DNA of 64,000 bases, taken from Planctomycetaceae bacterium (GTDB lineage Bacteria > Planctomycetota > Planctomycetia > Pirellulales > Pirellulaceae). The stretch covers positions 51,024 to 115,023 of the forward strand of contig JAHEBQ010000017.1 of the NCBI GenBank assembly GCA_024642205.1, read 5' to 3'. The translations under genes and the position numbers were made by a program. Below are positions 9,575 through 19,624 of the stretch, in pieces (position 1 is the stretch's first letter; every line of letters begins with the position of its first letter). Under the pieces are notes generated by a model. That model was not told where the DNA came from, did no database searches, and was given only the letters and a program-made list of their open reading frames with translations.

Positions 9575-9883
9575 GATCTGAACAGGACGGATTCGGGCGG
9601 GTAGAGGTTCATCGTAACGGGTAATCGCAAGGGGAGAAGGTGAGGTTGAACGCGAATTCAAGCGTGCACAAAACAGAACGTGGGTTTTCACCTCGGCCGG
9701 ATTCAAAAGCCAGGGCCCGATTTGCTTTTCGTCCAGTTCCTGGCTGGACCGCATCGATCACCAGCGACGCGATGTCCCGGTTATGCACCCGCCACACCGA
9801 ACCCCAATCGATCATGCGAAGCCTGACCGATCGCCACCTTGCAGAGTTTCCGGCAGAGATGAATCACGAATGCGACGAACCAG
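9575..9883. other. Intergenic spacer, no gene recognised
   Basis: 309 bases between the RNase Z-like gene and pgk, both on the minus strand. An open frame runs through part of it but lacks coding character. It presumably carries the promoter of the RNase Z-like/hemW pair; I see no clear terminator or repeat. Confidence 0.4.
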
Positions 9884-11083
9884 TTAACTGGCAACCGTTT
9901 CTTTCTCGTCGAGAATTTCAACTGCAGCAAAGGACTTGCCTTCGAGCATGGCGAGACTGGCACCGCCGCCAGTGCTCACATGGGTCACTGAATTCTCGAA
10001 GCCGAGTTGCGCAATCGCTGCCGCACTGTCGCCACCGCCGATAATGCTGATCGCATCGCTGTCTGCAATGGCCTGGGCGACGATCTTGGTGCCTTCATCA
10101 AATGGAGGCATTTCAAATACACCCATCGGGCCGTTCCAGACAACCGTTTTTGACGACTTGATGATCTCTGCAAACTTTGCCGCCGATTGGGGGCCAATGT
10201 CGAGACCTTCGTAATCATCGGGAATCTCACCGGCAGCAACAACTCGCTTGTTGCATTCCTTGTTGAACCCGTCACCACAATGGGTATCGACTGGCAGTAC
10301 CAGTTTATCACCCGCCCTTTCGATCAGTTCCTTGGCCAATGCAACTTTGTCTGGCTCAACCAGGCTTTTTCCAACTTGCCCTCCTTGGGCCAATGAAAAA
10401 GTGTAAGCCATCGCCCCGCCGATCAGGATGTAGTCGCAAATCCCGATCAGGTTCTCGATGACCTTGATTTTGTCAGATACCTTGGCACCACCAAGGATTG
10501 CGACGAAAGGGCGCTCCGGGTTGGCAATGACCTCGCTGAGGTATTTGATTTCCTTTTCAACGAGCGTACCGACGACTTTGGGTTTACCTCCCATCGCCAG
10601 GGGAACGCCATACATGGATGCGTCTTCCCGATGGCAGGTACCAAACGCGTCGTTGCAATAGATGTCGGCGAACTCGGCCAATTGTGCCGCGAAAGCTTCG
10701 TCTCCGGACTGCTCGCGTGAATCAAAACGAAGATTCTCCAGGACGACGATCTCGCCGTCACCCAGGGCGGCTACTTTTTCCGCAGCATCAGGTCCAACGA
10801 TGTCATTGGCGAAGGCAACGCCTCGACCCAGGATCTCAGCCAGTCGCCTGGCCACCGGTGCGAGGCTGAGTTTGGGGTTTGATTCGCCCTTGGGGCGACC
10901 CAAATGGCTCATCAGGATCAATCGGCCGCTGCGTTCAATCACGGACTTGATCGATGGCAGTGCCATGTCAATTCGTCGGTCATCGGTGATGTGAAGGCTC
11001 TCATCAAGGGGAACATTAAAGTCGACTCGCATGAGGACTTTTTTTCCAGCAACATCCACGTCATTGATTGTGAGTTTGGCCAT
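9884..11083 (-). CDS. pgk: Phosphoglycerate kinase
   Basis: 399-residue cytoplasmic glycolytic enzyme that transfers phosphate from 1,3-bisphosphoglycerate to ADP. Length is typical (387-400). The N-terminal substrate signature [12 protein letters not shown] (16-27), the HLGRPKG loop, [24 protein letters not shown] and the C-terminal nucleotide-binding [11 protein letters not shown] and [13 protein letters not shown] are all present and intact. The ATG start has no strong ribosome-binding site. It is a single gene with no GAPDH or triosephosphate isomerase beside it. Confidence 0.97.
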   Translation of the reverse strand: MAKLTINDVDVAGKKVLMRVDFNVPLDESLHITDDRRIDMALPSIKSVIERSGRLILMSHLGRPKGESNPKLSLAPVARRLAEILGRGVAFANDIVGPDAAEKVAALGDGEIVVLENLRFDSREQSGDEAFAAQLAEFADIYCNDAFGTCHREDASMYGVPLAMGGKPKVVGTLVEKEIKYLSEVIANPERPFVAILGGAKVSDKIKVIENLIGICDYILIGGAMAYTFSLAQGGQVGKSLVEPDKVALAKELIERAGDKLVLPVDTHCGDGFNKECNKRVVAAGEIPDDYEGLDIGPQSAAKFAEIIKSSKTVVWNGPMGVFEMPPFDEGTKIVAQAIADSDAISIIGGGDSAAAIAQLGFENSVTHVSTGGGASLAMLEGKSFAAVEILDEKETVAS

Positions 11084-11250
11084 CGTGATTCCAGAGAAAG
11101 TAGGGGGATTCGGATTGATCTGGGGTTTTCAATTTAGCGGTCGAATCTGGGGCAAAAAAGGGGCAATGCCCATCCGGACCATGGAGGTGAATCACATCGC
11201 CGATGGATCTGGATAAGGGGGCGTTCAGCATCCGGGTCGCCAGTTTTCTC

Positions 11251-11284
11251 AAAAAAAAAGCCAACCCGACGAGGTTGGCTTTTA
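11251..11284 (-). terminator. Bidirectional-looking intrinsic terminator after the DUF3467 gene
   Basis: Stem GCCAACC/GGTTGGC (11260-11266 with 11273-11279) and a 6-base loop. On the minus strand it is followed by nine T residues, which fits termination of the DUF3467 transcript. On the plus strand only TTTT follows. Confidence 0.75.
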
Positions 11285-11313
11285 ATATTTGAGTTTCGAC
11301 CGAAATGCCTGGA

Positions 11314-11640
11314 CTAACTTGCCGACGATTCCTTGTGTACAACGCGTTTTTGGATGTCGGTTTCGATCTTACCGAAAACCTCTTCGTGTCGTTGCACGGA
11401 AACATGAAGTGCATGCAGCAGCCGTTTGGCTGTATAGAAATTCAAAACAATTCGCTGGGCGATTTCAACCGGTTTGTCGTTGGCCCCCATGGGTTGAGCG
11501 TTCATGCCAAAATCAACAATCAGTTCCTCAGGCGAACCGGTAACACGACAGAAGTTGGCGTAACAGCTGACGGTTTTCGATTCATCGACCGTGATCGGAT
11601 TTTGAGCTGGACCTGGTTTCTGGACTTCTTGTTTCGCCAT
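11314..11640 (-). CDS. DUF3467 family protein
   Basis: 108-residue cytoplasmic protein of the DUF3467 family, function unknown. The characteristic segments are YANFCRVTGSPEELIVDFG (about 29-47), the QRIVLNFYTAKRLLHAL motif and a charged C-terminus (HVSVQRHEEVFGKIE). An upstream in-frame start exists at 11718, but the ATG at 11640 begins the typical MAKQE start and is preceded by AAGGATAAATACA, a usable Shine-Dalgarno at good distance. A strong terminator follows. Family members are widespread in planctomycetes and other bacteria, with no established role. Confidence 0.88.
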   Translation of the reverse strand: MAKQEVQKPGPAQNPITVDESKTVSCYANFCRVTGSPEELIVDFGMNAQPMGANDKPVEIAQRIVLNFYTAKRLLHALHVSVQRHEEVFGKIETDIQKRVVHKESSAS

Positions 11641-11998
11641 TGTATTTATCCTTGTTCGGATGAAAAAAAGTGATGCGTGTTCACTGGAAAAGTTTCTTCG
11701 AAAACAAAGGATCTTCAATCATTCAAAAGTTGTCAATATTGTCTGGATCCGAACCCGGGGGAATCCCCGTTTTATTCTGGACGGATCCGTTGGATAAAAG
11801 TCACCGGTAAGTCATTGGTTGTATATTCGATTGTCCCAGGCTCTTCCGGCAGAATCATTGTCATGGATGATCGTAGACGTGGATTTATTCCTGTTTTGAC
11901 GTGCGCCCAATTTCCGCTCGAGCGATTTTTTCACCCGTGCAATGGATTGGAAACTCGAAATACCGTCGTCGAATTTCTGGGCTGCGCAATGATTCGGT
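11641..11998. other. Intergenic spacer, no gene recognised
   Basis: 358 bases between the DUF3467 gene and the end of the giant FecR-VIT-vWA gene, both on the minus strand. Open frames here are short and unconvincing. It should hold the DUF3467 promoter. Confidence 0.4.
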
Positions 11999-14900
11999 TC
12001 AAAGCTCGTTTCGCGCCTGGTCTACCCAGTTCTGTAATCCGGGAGCCCAGTTTCCGTTGATGATCTTGTTGAACTGAACGTCAGCTTCAGTTTTCCGCCC
12101 CAGTTCCTTCAGAACCGACCCGTAATGGAATAACCACTGCGGGTTGGCCGTATCCCATTGTGGTGCTTCCCCAAGCCAGCGGACGGCCTGGCCAAGATCT
12201 CTTTGTTGGCGATACCACTGCCCGACCTGAAAATAACTGACCGAATCTCTTGGTCTTTGGTCAATGATGCTCGAAAGAAATTCCCAGGCTTCCTCTTCAC
12301 GCCCGGCCAACTTGAGTAGCGTTGCCATTTGTTCCGGTAACGCGGCGTTGTCGCGATCGACGTCCCGCCAGCGATCCCAGGTCCTGGTGGCTCGAGCAAG
12401 AAGAGTCTCGATCTTCAAGCTCCGCTCGGGGTCGCTTGGGGCAATTCCGTTGATCGTATTGACATATTGACTCCACAACCATTGGTACCGCTGTCGAAAC
12501 GCCGAAAGGTTTATCGCATCTGGAAGGTAAGGCTGTTCCAACTCCAATGCGCGTTCTTCGAGCTGGACACATTTTTCTGCGTTGCCAGCCTGTCCTGCCA
12601 GTCGCGCCATCGCTGCACAGAACGATGGCGAAACCGGGATCTGTTTTTCCTGTAACGATTTCAGGATAACGTCGAATTGCTCCAACGCGGACTTGTATCG
12701 GTTTCCGGCCCAAAGCGACTGGCCGTAGGCAAATCGCCGCAGCAGGCAATCGTCCGATTTTGCGTTGTCGAGGCCGAGTTTTGTTCGAGCCAGCGCGTAA
12801 GCGGCATCCGCGAGCTCGACTTCGTCCCAACTGGAGATTCTCTCTGCGAAATTCAGCAAAACTGGCAGGGAGTCAAGCTTTCTGACCAATTCGAACTGCT
12901 GTGTCAACAACTTTGAAACTTTGTCCTGGTTCTGTTGGTCCACTGACTTGATCAGTCGCAGAACCGAAGCGGATAACACGGGCTGCTGGTCTTTTTTTGC
13001 CAGCTCTTCCTGCCACTTCCAAAAAGCAATTGCCAACTTCTGATTGTCGTCTGGACTGGAGCAGCGGGCCGAAGCCACCAGCAGGGCGATGCCACTCCAG
13101 CGGGGATCGTCGTTGAGTTCGAGCAGTCGATCCAATTTGAATCCTTGATGATAACTGCAGGCCAGCGCCAACCGGAGTGGCGAATCACCGAAGTGACTGG
13201 CAAAGAACTCGAACTGCGGATCCTGCCCGCCGTAAGTCGCAGCATTGTAGGCGGCGATATGGCCAATGAGCCCTGTCTCAGCCTTGGACTGTCTGGCTTG
13301 TTCCTGCCAGTCGTATCGGTTCCCGTAGAATCGGAAAAGCGCCGAGTTCCGAATCGACTCATACTTGTTCAGTCGGTCCCGAATCTCGGGAGACTGGGAG
13401 ATTTGAACGCCTGAGGAACCGCACAACGTCACGTCACCCGGTCGGGGTGTCTGCCCAAGTCGTTCCAGAAGCTTGAACAATTCGGTGGTTGTTGCCATGG
13501 CCGTAGCGTTTCCTTGCCCCCAGCGGTTGCCGTCAAGGTCCTGAATGGACGCCAGGATCTGGTGACGCAGGAGCCGAACCGCTGCTTCGCCATGTTCGAG
13601 CGAAATCCGTCGATCCGGTTTCGTCGGTTCGGCATCGACTTCCGGGTTTGCCGTAGCCCTGCTTCCTGATAGCTCGGCGAGTTTTTGCGCGTAGAATGAA
13701 GGCTTCATCAATGGCATGTCAAGCACGACGAGCCGGTCAAGGTTCGCCGTAAACGTTTCATCGCGGGGTGTGAACGGTTTGGCCTGGTAGCTTGTGATAC
13801 CGGTGTGCGAATCTGTGTTGATTTTGAGGTCCCATGCCAATTCCACTTGGCCGCCATCATATTTGAACGAAAGGGACAAAACTGTCTCGTCGCCGACGAT
13901 CCACTGTCGATTCAATATCCGGCCTTGATGATCGACAGTTACCAGAAAATAGCGCTCGGGATTACTGGTTTCCTTCGGATTCGTTTCTGCGGGATGATTC
14001 TGGTCATCGTCATCATCAACAGATTCATCTCCAGTTGGCGAGGTTTTTGCGAGCGTGAGTTTCAGGCGATAGGAGTTGTCGTCGCGCTCCACCAACTCGA
14101 CATCGCAATATCCAATTAGCGAATCGGCTGGCGAGATCATGTGCGGCACCCTTTGACGAAGCTCGTTGAGCCGAATTTCAGAGGCTTCGCGACGGGCTGA
14201 AATCCCCAGTTCGTCGTAGATTTGAAGAATTTGAGTTCCGTCGCAAATCAGCTTTTCCGTCAAATACATGTCGTTGCGGTGCGTCATTGCAAACCGGTCG
14301 TTGGGACCGACATAGAGCTCAATTCCCTCGTCGGCAAACCGGAGAGAAACCGGCTGGAAGTTGGACCGGGAATCGCCGATCAACTTGCGCGTAGCGTCGT
14401 CGATTTTTCCGAGTGGTTGGGATTTTCCATATTGCCGGGTGACTTCGTGAACCATGTCGGTCCCGTTGCTGTATAATCCGCCCGCATATCGTGTCAGGTC
14501 GAAGGACCAGGCGTATCCTGGATACGCCTGAATCGTCGGTGGTTGGAGCATCTGGGGCCGTGGTTGATAGGACCAGCCTGCGTAACCCCAGAACATCGCG
14601 CTCGACTCCAGGCTTGCTCCCACGCGTTCCATCGTTGAAATCGCGGTTTCGATCGCGGTCTTTTCTGCGAGCTTGCGCTGGTCAAGAACGGTCTCCGAAT
14701 TGAGCTGGACCAGACGTTTGTGCAGATAGTCGGCGGCCAATACCGACGCCATGCCTGGCTGAGTCTGGCTGGGGAACTGGGATGCGGTCAGGAATATACT
14801 GGCCGGCAGCGACTTGGTCTGCTGCAAGAATACCGGCCGAGGTACCCGTGTTGAGGTGCGTGGCGGCAAGAAGGGTTGGCTAATCGACCTCGAGTAGCCG

Positions 14901-17900
14901 TTAAGTCGAAGGGTTGAATACAGGTCGAGTCCGCCGTCGATCGCTAATGGGCCCACTCCCCCCATAACGGAATGACGATTGACCAGTTTTTCGAGGTTGC
15001 CAGGTTCAAACGACGAGATTATCTGCTGCATCGGGGTGAACTCGAATTCGTTTGAATTTTCAAAATCCAATTCCAATAAATGGTCGGAGAAGGGGACGCT
15101 CGAGCCAAGATTTGCCAGGGATTTCCTTTCCACGCGACGAAAATCCTCGAGAATCGCGTTCAGGTCTTGAAGATCATTTTCAAGGGATGTTGTGAGCCTG
15201 TTTCCAGCCAGGTCGATAGACTCGTTCCAAGCGTACCAGCCATTTTGATTCCAGGTTCCATTCCAGTTGCCGCCGAATCGGGAATTGTATTTGTCGATGT
15301 CCCGTTGGACACGGGACCAACGAGTGGACACCGCTCGATTGAAGATGGCACTCAGCTTGGGGGTCAATCCTGACGAACCCGGAACCATGGAGGCAATCTG
15401 CAGGAATTCGCTCAGGGGTGCAATTTCATCCGCAAACAATGCTCCTTGTCCAATCGTCGCGGTTGACGGCATAAGGCTGGACTGTGGTGGATTCGCGAAG
15501 AAATGACCCGCGCGAATTGAGTTGCGAACGAAAGCCATCGGCTGCAATTGTCGGAATTTTCCGTCTACCAGTGCGAGCTTGCTGTCGAGACTGAGCTCCG
15601 GTTGGATCGCTTTTTCTCCGGAAAGCCGCTGGCCGAGGTCAAACCAGGGAGAATCCAGAGCACCAGGCTGACCGGTTGATCCGTCGTCTTTCTCCGCTGG
15701 TGTGTTTCGACTCCAATCGATGGCGGATTGCCGTTGACCCGACGCCAACAAGAACCAGAGCGCTAACAGTCGCGTTGGATCGGACGTTAATTCCGAATCG
15801 CAGATTTGATAGAGCCCGATACGGGAGTCCTGTGGTGAATCCGGCCAAAGGTAAAATGGTGCATTAATTCGTAATTGGATTCCGTCGACGATTTCCTGAA
15901 TCGTTTGCGGTTGGGTCTTGGCGTCGAACTTTGAGTCTTCACCCTCAAACTGCCTCCAACCCCACTCCCACCGGTTCCAGTCAACAGGCTCTTTGATGAC
16001 CTCAATCGTCTGCGGGGCATCGTACATGGCCCAATGGTCTTTTCGGCCTCGCCCAACATCGTATTGAGCGTACATGGCGTCGTCTTCGAGAACGATCAAA
16101 CTGGTAAATGGCGTAACCACATAGAAAGCTTTTGAAAGTGCAATGATTTCTTCCTGGTTCGCCATGTCGGATTTGAGCAAGTTGTTGATATGCTGTTTGG
16201 CCCATAATCGCGGCAGGTAGGCGGCGCCGGTTGTCGAGCCTTGAACCATCGCTGTTTTTGTGACAGAACGCCCGTCGACCTGTCCCGTGAATCGAATCCA
16301 GGACGGCAGTTTCGTGCCACACATTGCTGTGACGGTCAGTATTTCGCCGGCAGCGATGATGGTCGCGCTGGGATAGGCAATCGCCTCCATCGGTTTGTCA
16401 TTTTCATCAAGCAGGGCCACCCGGATGTTGGTCATGCGGGCCGTATTCAGCGAAGCAATCAAATCGAATACCCGCCAGTCGATGTCTTCGTTTGGATTGA
16501 TGGTCGTAAACAATCCGCCAGTGCGGCTGGCCGCCTCTTGCAGGAACATCGAATCCACCTGCTTGCCGATTCCAATGCCTACGAACCTGCATCCGCTCGG
16601 GATCAAACGGGGAAGTTCCGTGATTGCTTTTTCCCCGTCCGTTGCAACTCCGTCGCCAAGGTAAACAAGGTACGGATTTTTCAAATCGTGCTTGCGAATC
16701 ACTTCCTGCACGGTATCGAGTCCTGCCGCGATATTTGTCGCGCCGATCAATCGCTGTGGCCGATGGTTGAGTAGTGGTTTGACTTCCTCCGAACGCACAT
16801 TGACCGGTCTGACCGAGATGTTGCGGGCTTTCGTGCCAAGGTCCATCAGGAAGACGGTGTCGTCATCGTCGGCTTCGGTGATCAACCGCTCCAGGACATG
16901 ACGCTGGGCAAGAACGTCAGTTCTTGAGCGAGATGCAGAAACATCGCTGACGACAATCCACTGTCGCGGCTCGGGTTGATGTTCTCCGGTCAAGTCGGGA
17001 ACGAGCTTGGCCGAGAGAAAAGTCTGCCCATCCTGTTCGCATGTCATTACACGAACCTCCTTGTGGGCGAAGTCTTTTTTGGGCACAAGGTTCAGCAGGA
17101 AGTCCTGGTCAGGTTTGATTTTTTTGGCGGAATAGTCCAGCAACAAATCATCGCCGTCGGTCGCGAGCTGGACATCGTGAGTGCTGCAGCCGGGATCAAA
17201 TTGTTTCGCTCCGTCCTTGATCCGAATGCAGATTTCAAACTGATTGGCAATGTCTTGCGTGTGGTCCATCGGAAGCCAGTACCTTATCGTGCCGTACAGT
17301 TCGTCCAGGTTCTGCGTGTAGCTGAGGAAGATTCTTTTTTCCTGTCGGCCTTCGAGTGGGAAGATCCGCATCTTGAACATGTTGCCTTCCATCATTTCCA
17401 GCAAAGCCGGGTCACGGCGCTGATGCAGGATTTCGGTATAAATCTCCTGTCCGCGTTGGCGCGAGACCATCCCGCCTTCGTTCAGCTGACCGGCAACGTA
17501 CATCGCCAGTCTCGAGACCGACGCGTCCGGTGGAAGCGGAAAATAAAACGTTCCTTCCGTGTTCCAGGGGTTATGGTTGAAGAATGTCTGGTCGATCGTC
17601 GTACGAGCGACTCCGTCTTCGATATAGACGTCGACTTTGAACCGGCGAAGCGTCAGACGTGCTTCCTGGCCATAGGGGTCGATTGCAATCAAGCCATTTT
17701 CACCGTCCACCGGTTTGAGCAGTAATTCATCTTGTTTGAGTGCGTCCCTGGCCCAATTGACCAAGTACGAAAGACGATGAGCCGGACCACGCGTCGGTTT
17801 CTCGGATTGCGCCAGCGTTCCCTGTTGGCCTGCGCCGAGCTCGATTGAGCCGGAAGTCGATTTCATCACAATGTTGCCTTGGGCAACGGCGGCCCGGGTT

Positions 17901-18661
17901 GCATCGCCAGCCGAAACCGTAAATCGGGTCCCGGTCGCGAGGACTTCGCCGTCAACCGTTTTGACAACAAAAGGCTGATCCGATTTCGCGACGATCAGGA
18001 ATAACTCGCCCTTTTCCAAGGCGACTTCCCGCGTAGCGCCAATGTTGTACTTCGTGCCAGGTCGGACGATTACGATCGTGCCATCGGTCAGTTCTTGCCG
18101 TTGGAGCCTCTCGGATTCAACGTTGAACGGGACGAATGGTCGGGCCTCCTGGCGAATCGCCTGGCAGAAACCGTTGAGGCCCGTGTCAATTGGATTTTCA
18201 ACGATCGGATCCCCGCTTCCCGAGTTGATCCACCACAGGGTCGCGAAGCCCATAAGCAGAATAATAGTGGCTGCAACGGCGAAGAAAAACCGTTTTTTCG
18301 CATTACCGTCGGCCGTGGCATTTTTGTGTCGGGGTGGCTCTGAAGCGAACCGGCTCACGTGTTGGGTCCCTGTGTGTTGCACCGAGAAGGTGGACACGAT
18401 ATCGCTTTCTTCTGATATGAGTGATTCCGGATTTTGGCTGTCCTTTTCAAACTGTGAAGCGTCAATTCTGGAATTCATTCCGCTGGACAGACGTCCGAGA
18501 CTGTCGTTCATCCAGATCGACTGGATATAAAACTCCATCGCCGTTTCATCGGAGGCTATCAACTCTTCCAGTCGCACCGTTTGGTGCTGCGTGATCGTGT
18601 TTTCACACATCGCATCGATCAGGCCGCGAAGTTCTTGAAATTGTTCCTGGTTCCTGTTCAT
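11999..18661 (-). CDS. Giant FecR-VIT-vWA-TPR membrane protein, putative anti-sigma/surface sensor
   Basis: 2220 residues. The ATG overlaps the upstream sigma-factor stop as ATGA, so I take 18661 rather than the GTG or other starts up to 18697. Order: a cytoplasmic helical region (about 1-75) resembling anti-sigma N-termini of FecR-linked systems; one transmembrane helix (about 123-145); a FecR-like beta domain (about 185-285); a VIT domain (about 340-455); and a von Willebrand A domain (about 565-740) with an intact metal site (DVSAS, a GATN threonine and a YLGDG aspartate). A long region without recognised domains follows, and the last 450 residues have TPR-like helical pairs. By analogy to FecR, it should hold the sigma factor and release it on an outside signal; VIT-vWA suggests a protein or surface ligand. 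Function is inferred. Confidence 0.9.
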   Translation of the reverse strand: MNRNQEQFQELRGLIDAMCENTITQHQTVRLEELIASDETAMEFYIQSIWMNDSLGRLSSGMNSRIDASQFEKDSQNPESLISEESDIVSTFSVQHTGTQHVSRFASEPPRHKNATADGNAKKRFFFAVAATIILLMGFATLWWINSGSGDPIVENPIDTGLNGFCQAIRQEARPFVPFNVESERLQRQELTDGTIVIVRPGTKYNIGATREVALEKGELFLIVAKSDQPFVVKTVDGEVLATGTRFTVSAGDATRAAVAQGNIVMKSTSGSIELGAGQQGTLAQSEKPTRGPAHRLSYLVNWARDALKQDELLLKPVDGENGLIAIDPYGQEARLTLRRFKVDVYIEDGVARTTIDQTFFNHNPWNTEGTFYFPLPPDASVSRLAMYVAGQLNEGGMVSRQRGQEIYTEILHQRRDPALLEMMEGNMFKMRIFPLEGRQEKRIFLSYTQNLDELYGTIRYWLPMDHTQDIANQFEICIRIKDGAKQFDPGCSTHDVQLATDGDDLLLDYSAKKIKPDQDFLLNLVPKKDFAHKEVRVMTCEQDGQTFLSAKLVPDLTGEHQPEPRQWIVVSDVSASRSRTDVLAQRHVLERLITEADDDDTVFLMDLGTKARNISVRPVNVRSEEVKPLLNHRPQRLIGATNIAAGLDTVQEVIRKHDLKNPYLVYLGDGVATDGEKAITELPRLIPSGCRFVGIGIGKQVDSMFLQEAASRTGGLFTTINPNEDIDWRVFDLIASLNTARMTNIRVALLDENDKPMEAIAYPSATIIAAGEILTVTAMCGTKLPSWIRFTGQVDGRSVTKTAMVQGSTTGAAYLPRLWAKQHINNLLKSDMANQEEIIALSKAFYVVTPFTSLIVLEDDAMYAQYDVGRGRKDHWAMYDAPQTIEVIKEPVDWNRWEWGWRQFEGEDSKFDAKTQPQTIQEIVDGIQLRINAPFYLWPDSPQDSRIGLYQICDSELTSDPTRLLALWFLLASGQRQSAIDWSRNTPAEKDDGSTGQPGALDSPWFDLGQRLSGEKAIQPELSLDSKLALVDGKFRQLQPMAFVRNSIRAGHFFANPPQSSLMPSTATIGQGALFADEIAPLSEFLQIASMVPGSSGLTPKLSAIFNRAVSTRWSRVQRDIDKYNSRFGGNWNGTWNQNGWYAWNESIDLAGNRLTTSLENDLQDLNAILEDFRRVERKSLANLGSSVPFSDHLLELDFENSNEFEFTPMQQIISSFEPGNLEKLVNRHSVMGGVGPLAIDGGLDLYSTLRLNGYSRSISQPFLPPRTSTRVPRPVFLQQTKSLPASIFLTASQFPSQTQPGMASVLAADYLHKRLVQLNSETVLDQRKLAEKTAIETAISTMERVGASLESSAMFWGYAGWSYQPRPQMLQPPTIQAYPGYAWSFDLTRYAGGLYSNGTDMVHEVTRQYGKSQPLGKIDDATRKLIGDSRSNFQPVSLRFADEGIELYVGPNDRFAMTHRNDMYLTEKLICDGTQILQIYDELGISARREASEIRLNELRQRVPHMISPADSLIGYCDVELVERDDNSYRLKLTLAKTSPTGDESVDDDDDQNHPAETNPKETSNPERYFLVTVDHQGRILNRQWIVGDETVLSLSFKYDGGQVELAWDLKINTDSHTGITSYQAKPFTPRDETFTANLDRLVVLDMPLMKPSFYAQKLAELSGSRATANPEVDAEPTKPDRRISLEHGEAAVRLLRHQILASIQDLDGNRWGQGNATAMATTTELFKLLERLGQTPRPGDVTLCGSSGVQISQSPEIRDRLNKYESIRNSALFRFYGNRYDWQEQARQSKAETGLIGHIAAYNAATYGGQDPQFEFFASHFGDSPLRLALACSYHQGFKLDRLLELNDDPRWSGIALLVASARCSSPDDNQKLAIAFWKWQEELAKKDQQPVLSASVLRLIKSVDQQNQDKVSKLLTQQFELVRKLDSLPVLLNFAERISSWDEVELADAAYALARTKLGLDNAKSDDCLLRRFAYGQSLWAGNRYKSALEQFDVILKSLQEKQIPVSPSFCAAMARLAGQAGNAEKCVQLEERALELEQPYLPDAINLSAFRQRYQWLWSQYVNTINGIAPSDPERSLKIETLLARATRTWDRWRDVDRDNAALPEQMATLLKLAGREEEAWEFLSSIIDQRPRDSVSYFQVGQWYRQQRDLGQAVRWLGEAPQWDTANPQWLFHYGSVLKELGRKTEADVQFNKIINGNWAPGLQNWVDQARNEL

Positions 18662-19320
18662 GCCAGTCCCTCCGTCGTCATGGCCCGGTTGACGCACTCA
18701 AACAACGTCGACCGGAGCCTCGAAAGCGCATTGTAGATAGCCTGTTTCGTGCGTCCCGATTGCTCGGCGGTCGACTCAATGCTGGCATCCATTTCATATC
18801 TCATTCGGAGTAGCTGCTTGTCAGGGACGGACAATTTTTCGATGCAACTGTTCAGCAGTTCATGCCGCTGGTCGAGTACGGGAACCATCTGGGTTGATTT
18901 TTCGGCGATGACTTCGAATGTGGAATTCGAGAACACGACTTTGCAACGTCCCTGTTTTCGGCGAAAATTCTGGACGGTAAAGTAGGCGATCTTGAATGAC
19001 CAGGCGATAAAACTGCTGTCTTGATCGAACTCGGAAAACTTGTCCCACAAGAGGATGCTCGTTTCCTGTAGCACGTCGTCGGCATCGGTAGCGTTCCCCA
19101 ATAGCGTTCGAATGTAGGCGTAGATTCGCCGTTCGTTTTCCATCAACAGGCGGATGAACTCTCGGGGATTGGCTTGTGTTCGATTGGCCGGATCCATGAT
19201 GGCGGCTTCCATTTCGTTTTTCGATGCTGCAATTGGCATGGCGGTCTCCCCAGTCAATGGAATATGTCGCATGAACGAATCTTTGGACATCGTTTGGGGC
19301 GAAAAACTGGAATTTTTCAC
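18658..19320 (-). CDS. Sigma-70 family factor, Rhodopirellula/Verrucomicrobium type
   Basis: 220-residue ECF-like sigma factor. Region 2 (about 50-120) contains the core-binding and -10-recognising segment with DADDVLQETSILLW; region 4 (about 160-210) has LSVPDKQLLRMRYE and a helix-turn-helix ending TKQAIYNALSRLR. No anti-sigma or C-terminal extension is fused. Its stop codon overlaps the ATG of the giant FecR-VIT-vWA gene (ATGA), so the two are almost certainly co-translated as a regulator/sensor pair. The start is uncertain: in-frame ATGs at residues 11, 17 and 28 are alternatives, and conserved residues begin only near 45. The upstream region faces decayed DNA. Confidence 0.9.
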   Translation of the reverse strand: MKNSSFSPQTMSKDSFMRHIPLTGETAMPIAASKNEMEAAIMDPANRTQANPREFIRLLMENERRIYAYIRTLLGNATDADDVLQETSILLWDKFSEFDQDSSFIAWSFKIAYFTVQNFRRKQGRCKVVFSNSTFEVIAEKSTQMVPVLDQRHELLNSCIEKLSVPDKQLLRMRYEMDASIESTAEQSGRTKQAIYNALSRLRSTLFECVNRAMTTEGLA

Positions 19321-19494
19321 GACATCAAGCTTATCGCGGAAAGATGAGCTGCCGGGGCTTTCTTGCCGTGAAGCAGGCCGCAGGCATTTGCTTCCGGCCG
19401 GCGGCCGGATTATCGTTTTTTTTCGCAGCCATCCGAAGCCAACCTTCTACGACCCGGATTCAAATCCCGGTCCCGGCTTCGTCCCGAGCTTATT

Positions 19495-19521
19495 CCTTGA
19501 ATGCATCGAGCTGCATTCAAG
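19495..19521. repeat. Perfect 11-base inverted repeat upstream of the sigma factor gene
   Basis: Arms 19495-19505 (CCTTGAATGCA) and 19512-19522 (TGCATTCAAGG) are complementary around a 6-base centre (TCGAGC). No T-run follows on either strand, so it is not a standard terminator. It could be an operator or an RNA hairpin in the leader of the sigma-factor transcript. Confidence 0.5.
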
Positions 19522-19624
19522 GTTCCGGTTCCTTCCAGAACCAATCGAACGGGTTCCCATTGACGATCGCTTCAGCAGCTGTCGACAAGAATTGGTAGTT
19601 CGTTTGACATTCAAGCTGGAAAAT

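Noticed and set aside
16976..17725. 249-codon plus-strand frame inside the giant gene region
   Set aside because: Antisense to the FecR/VIT part of the giant gene; no signal or domain of its own.
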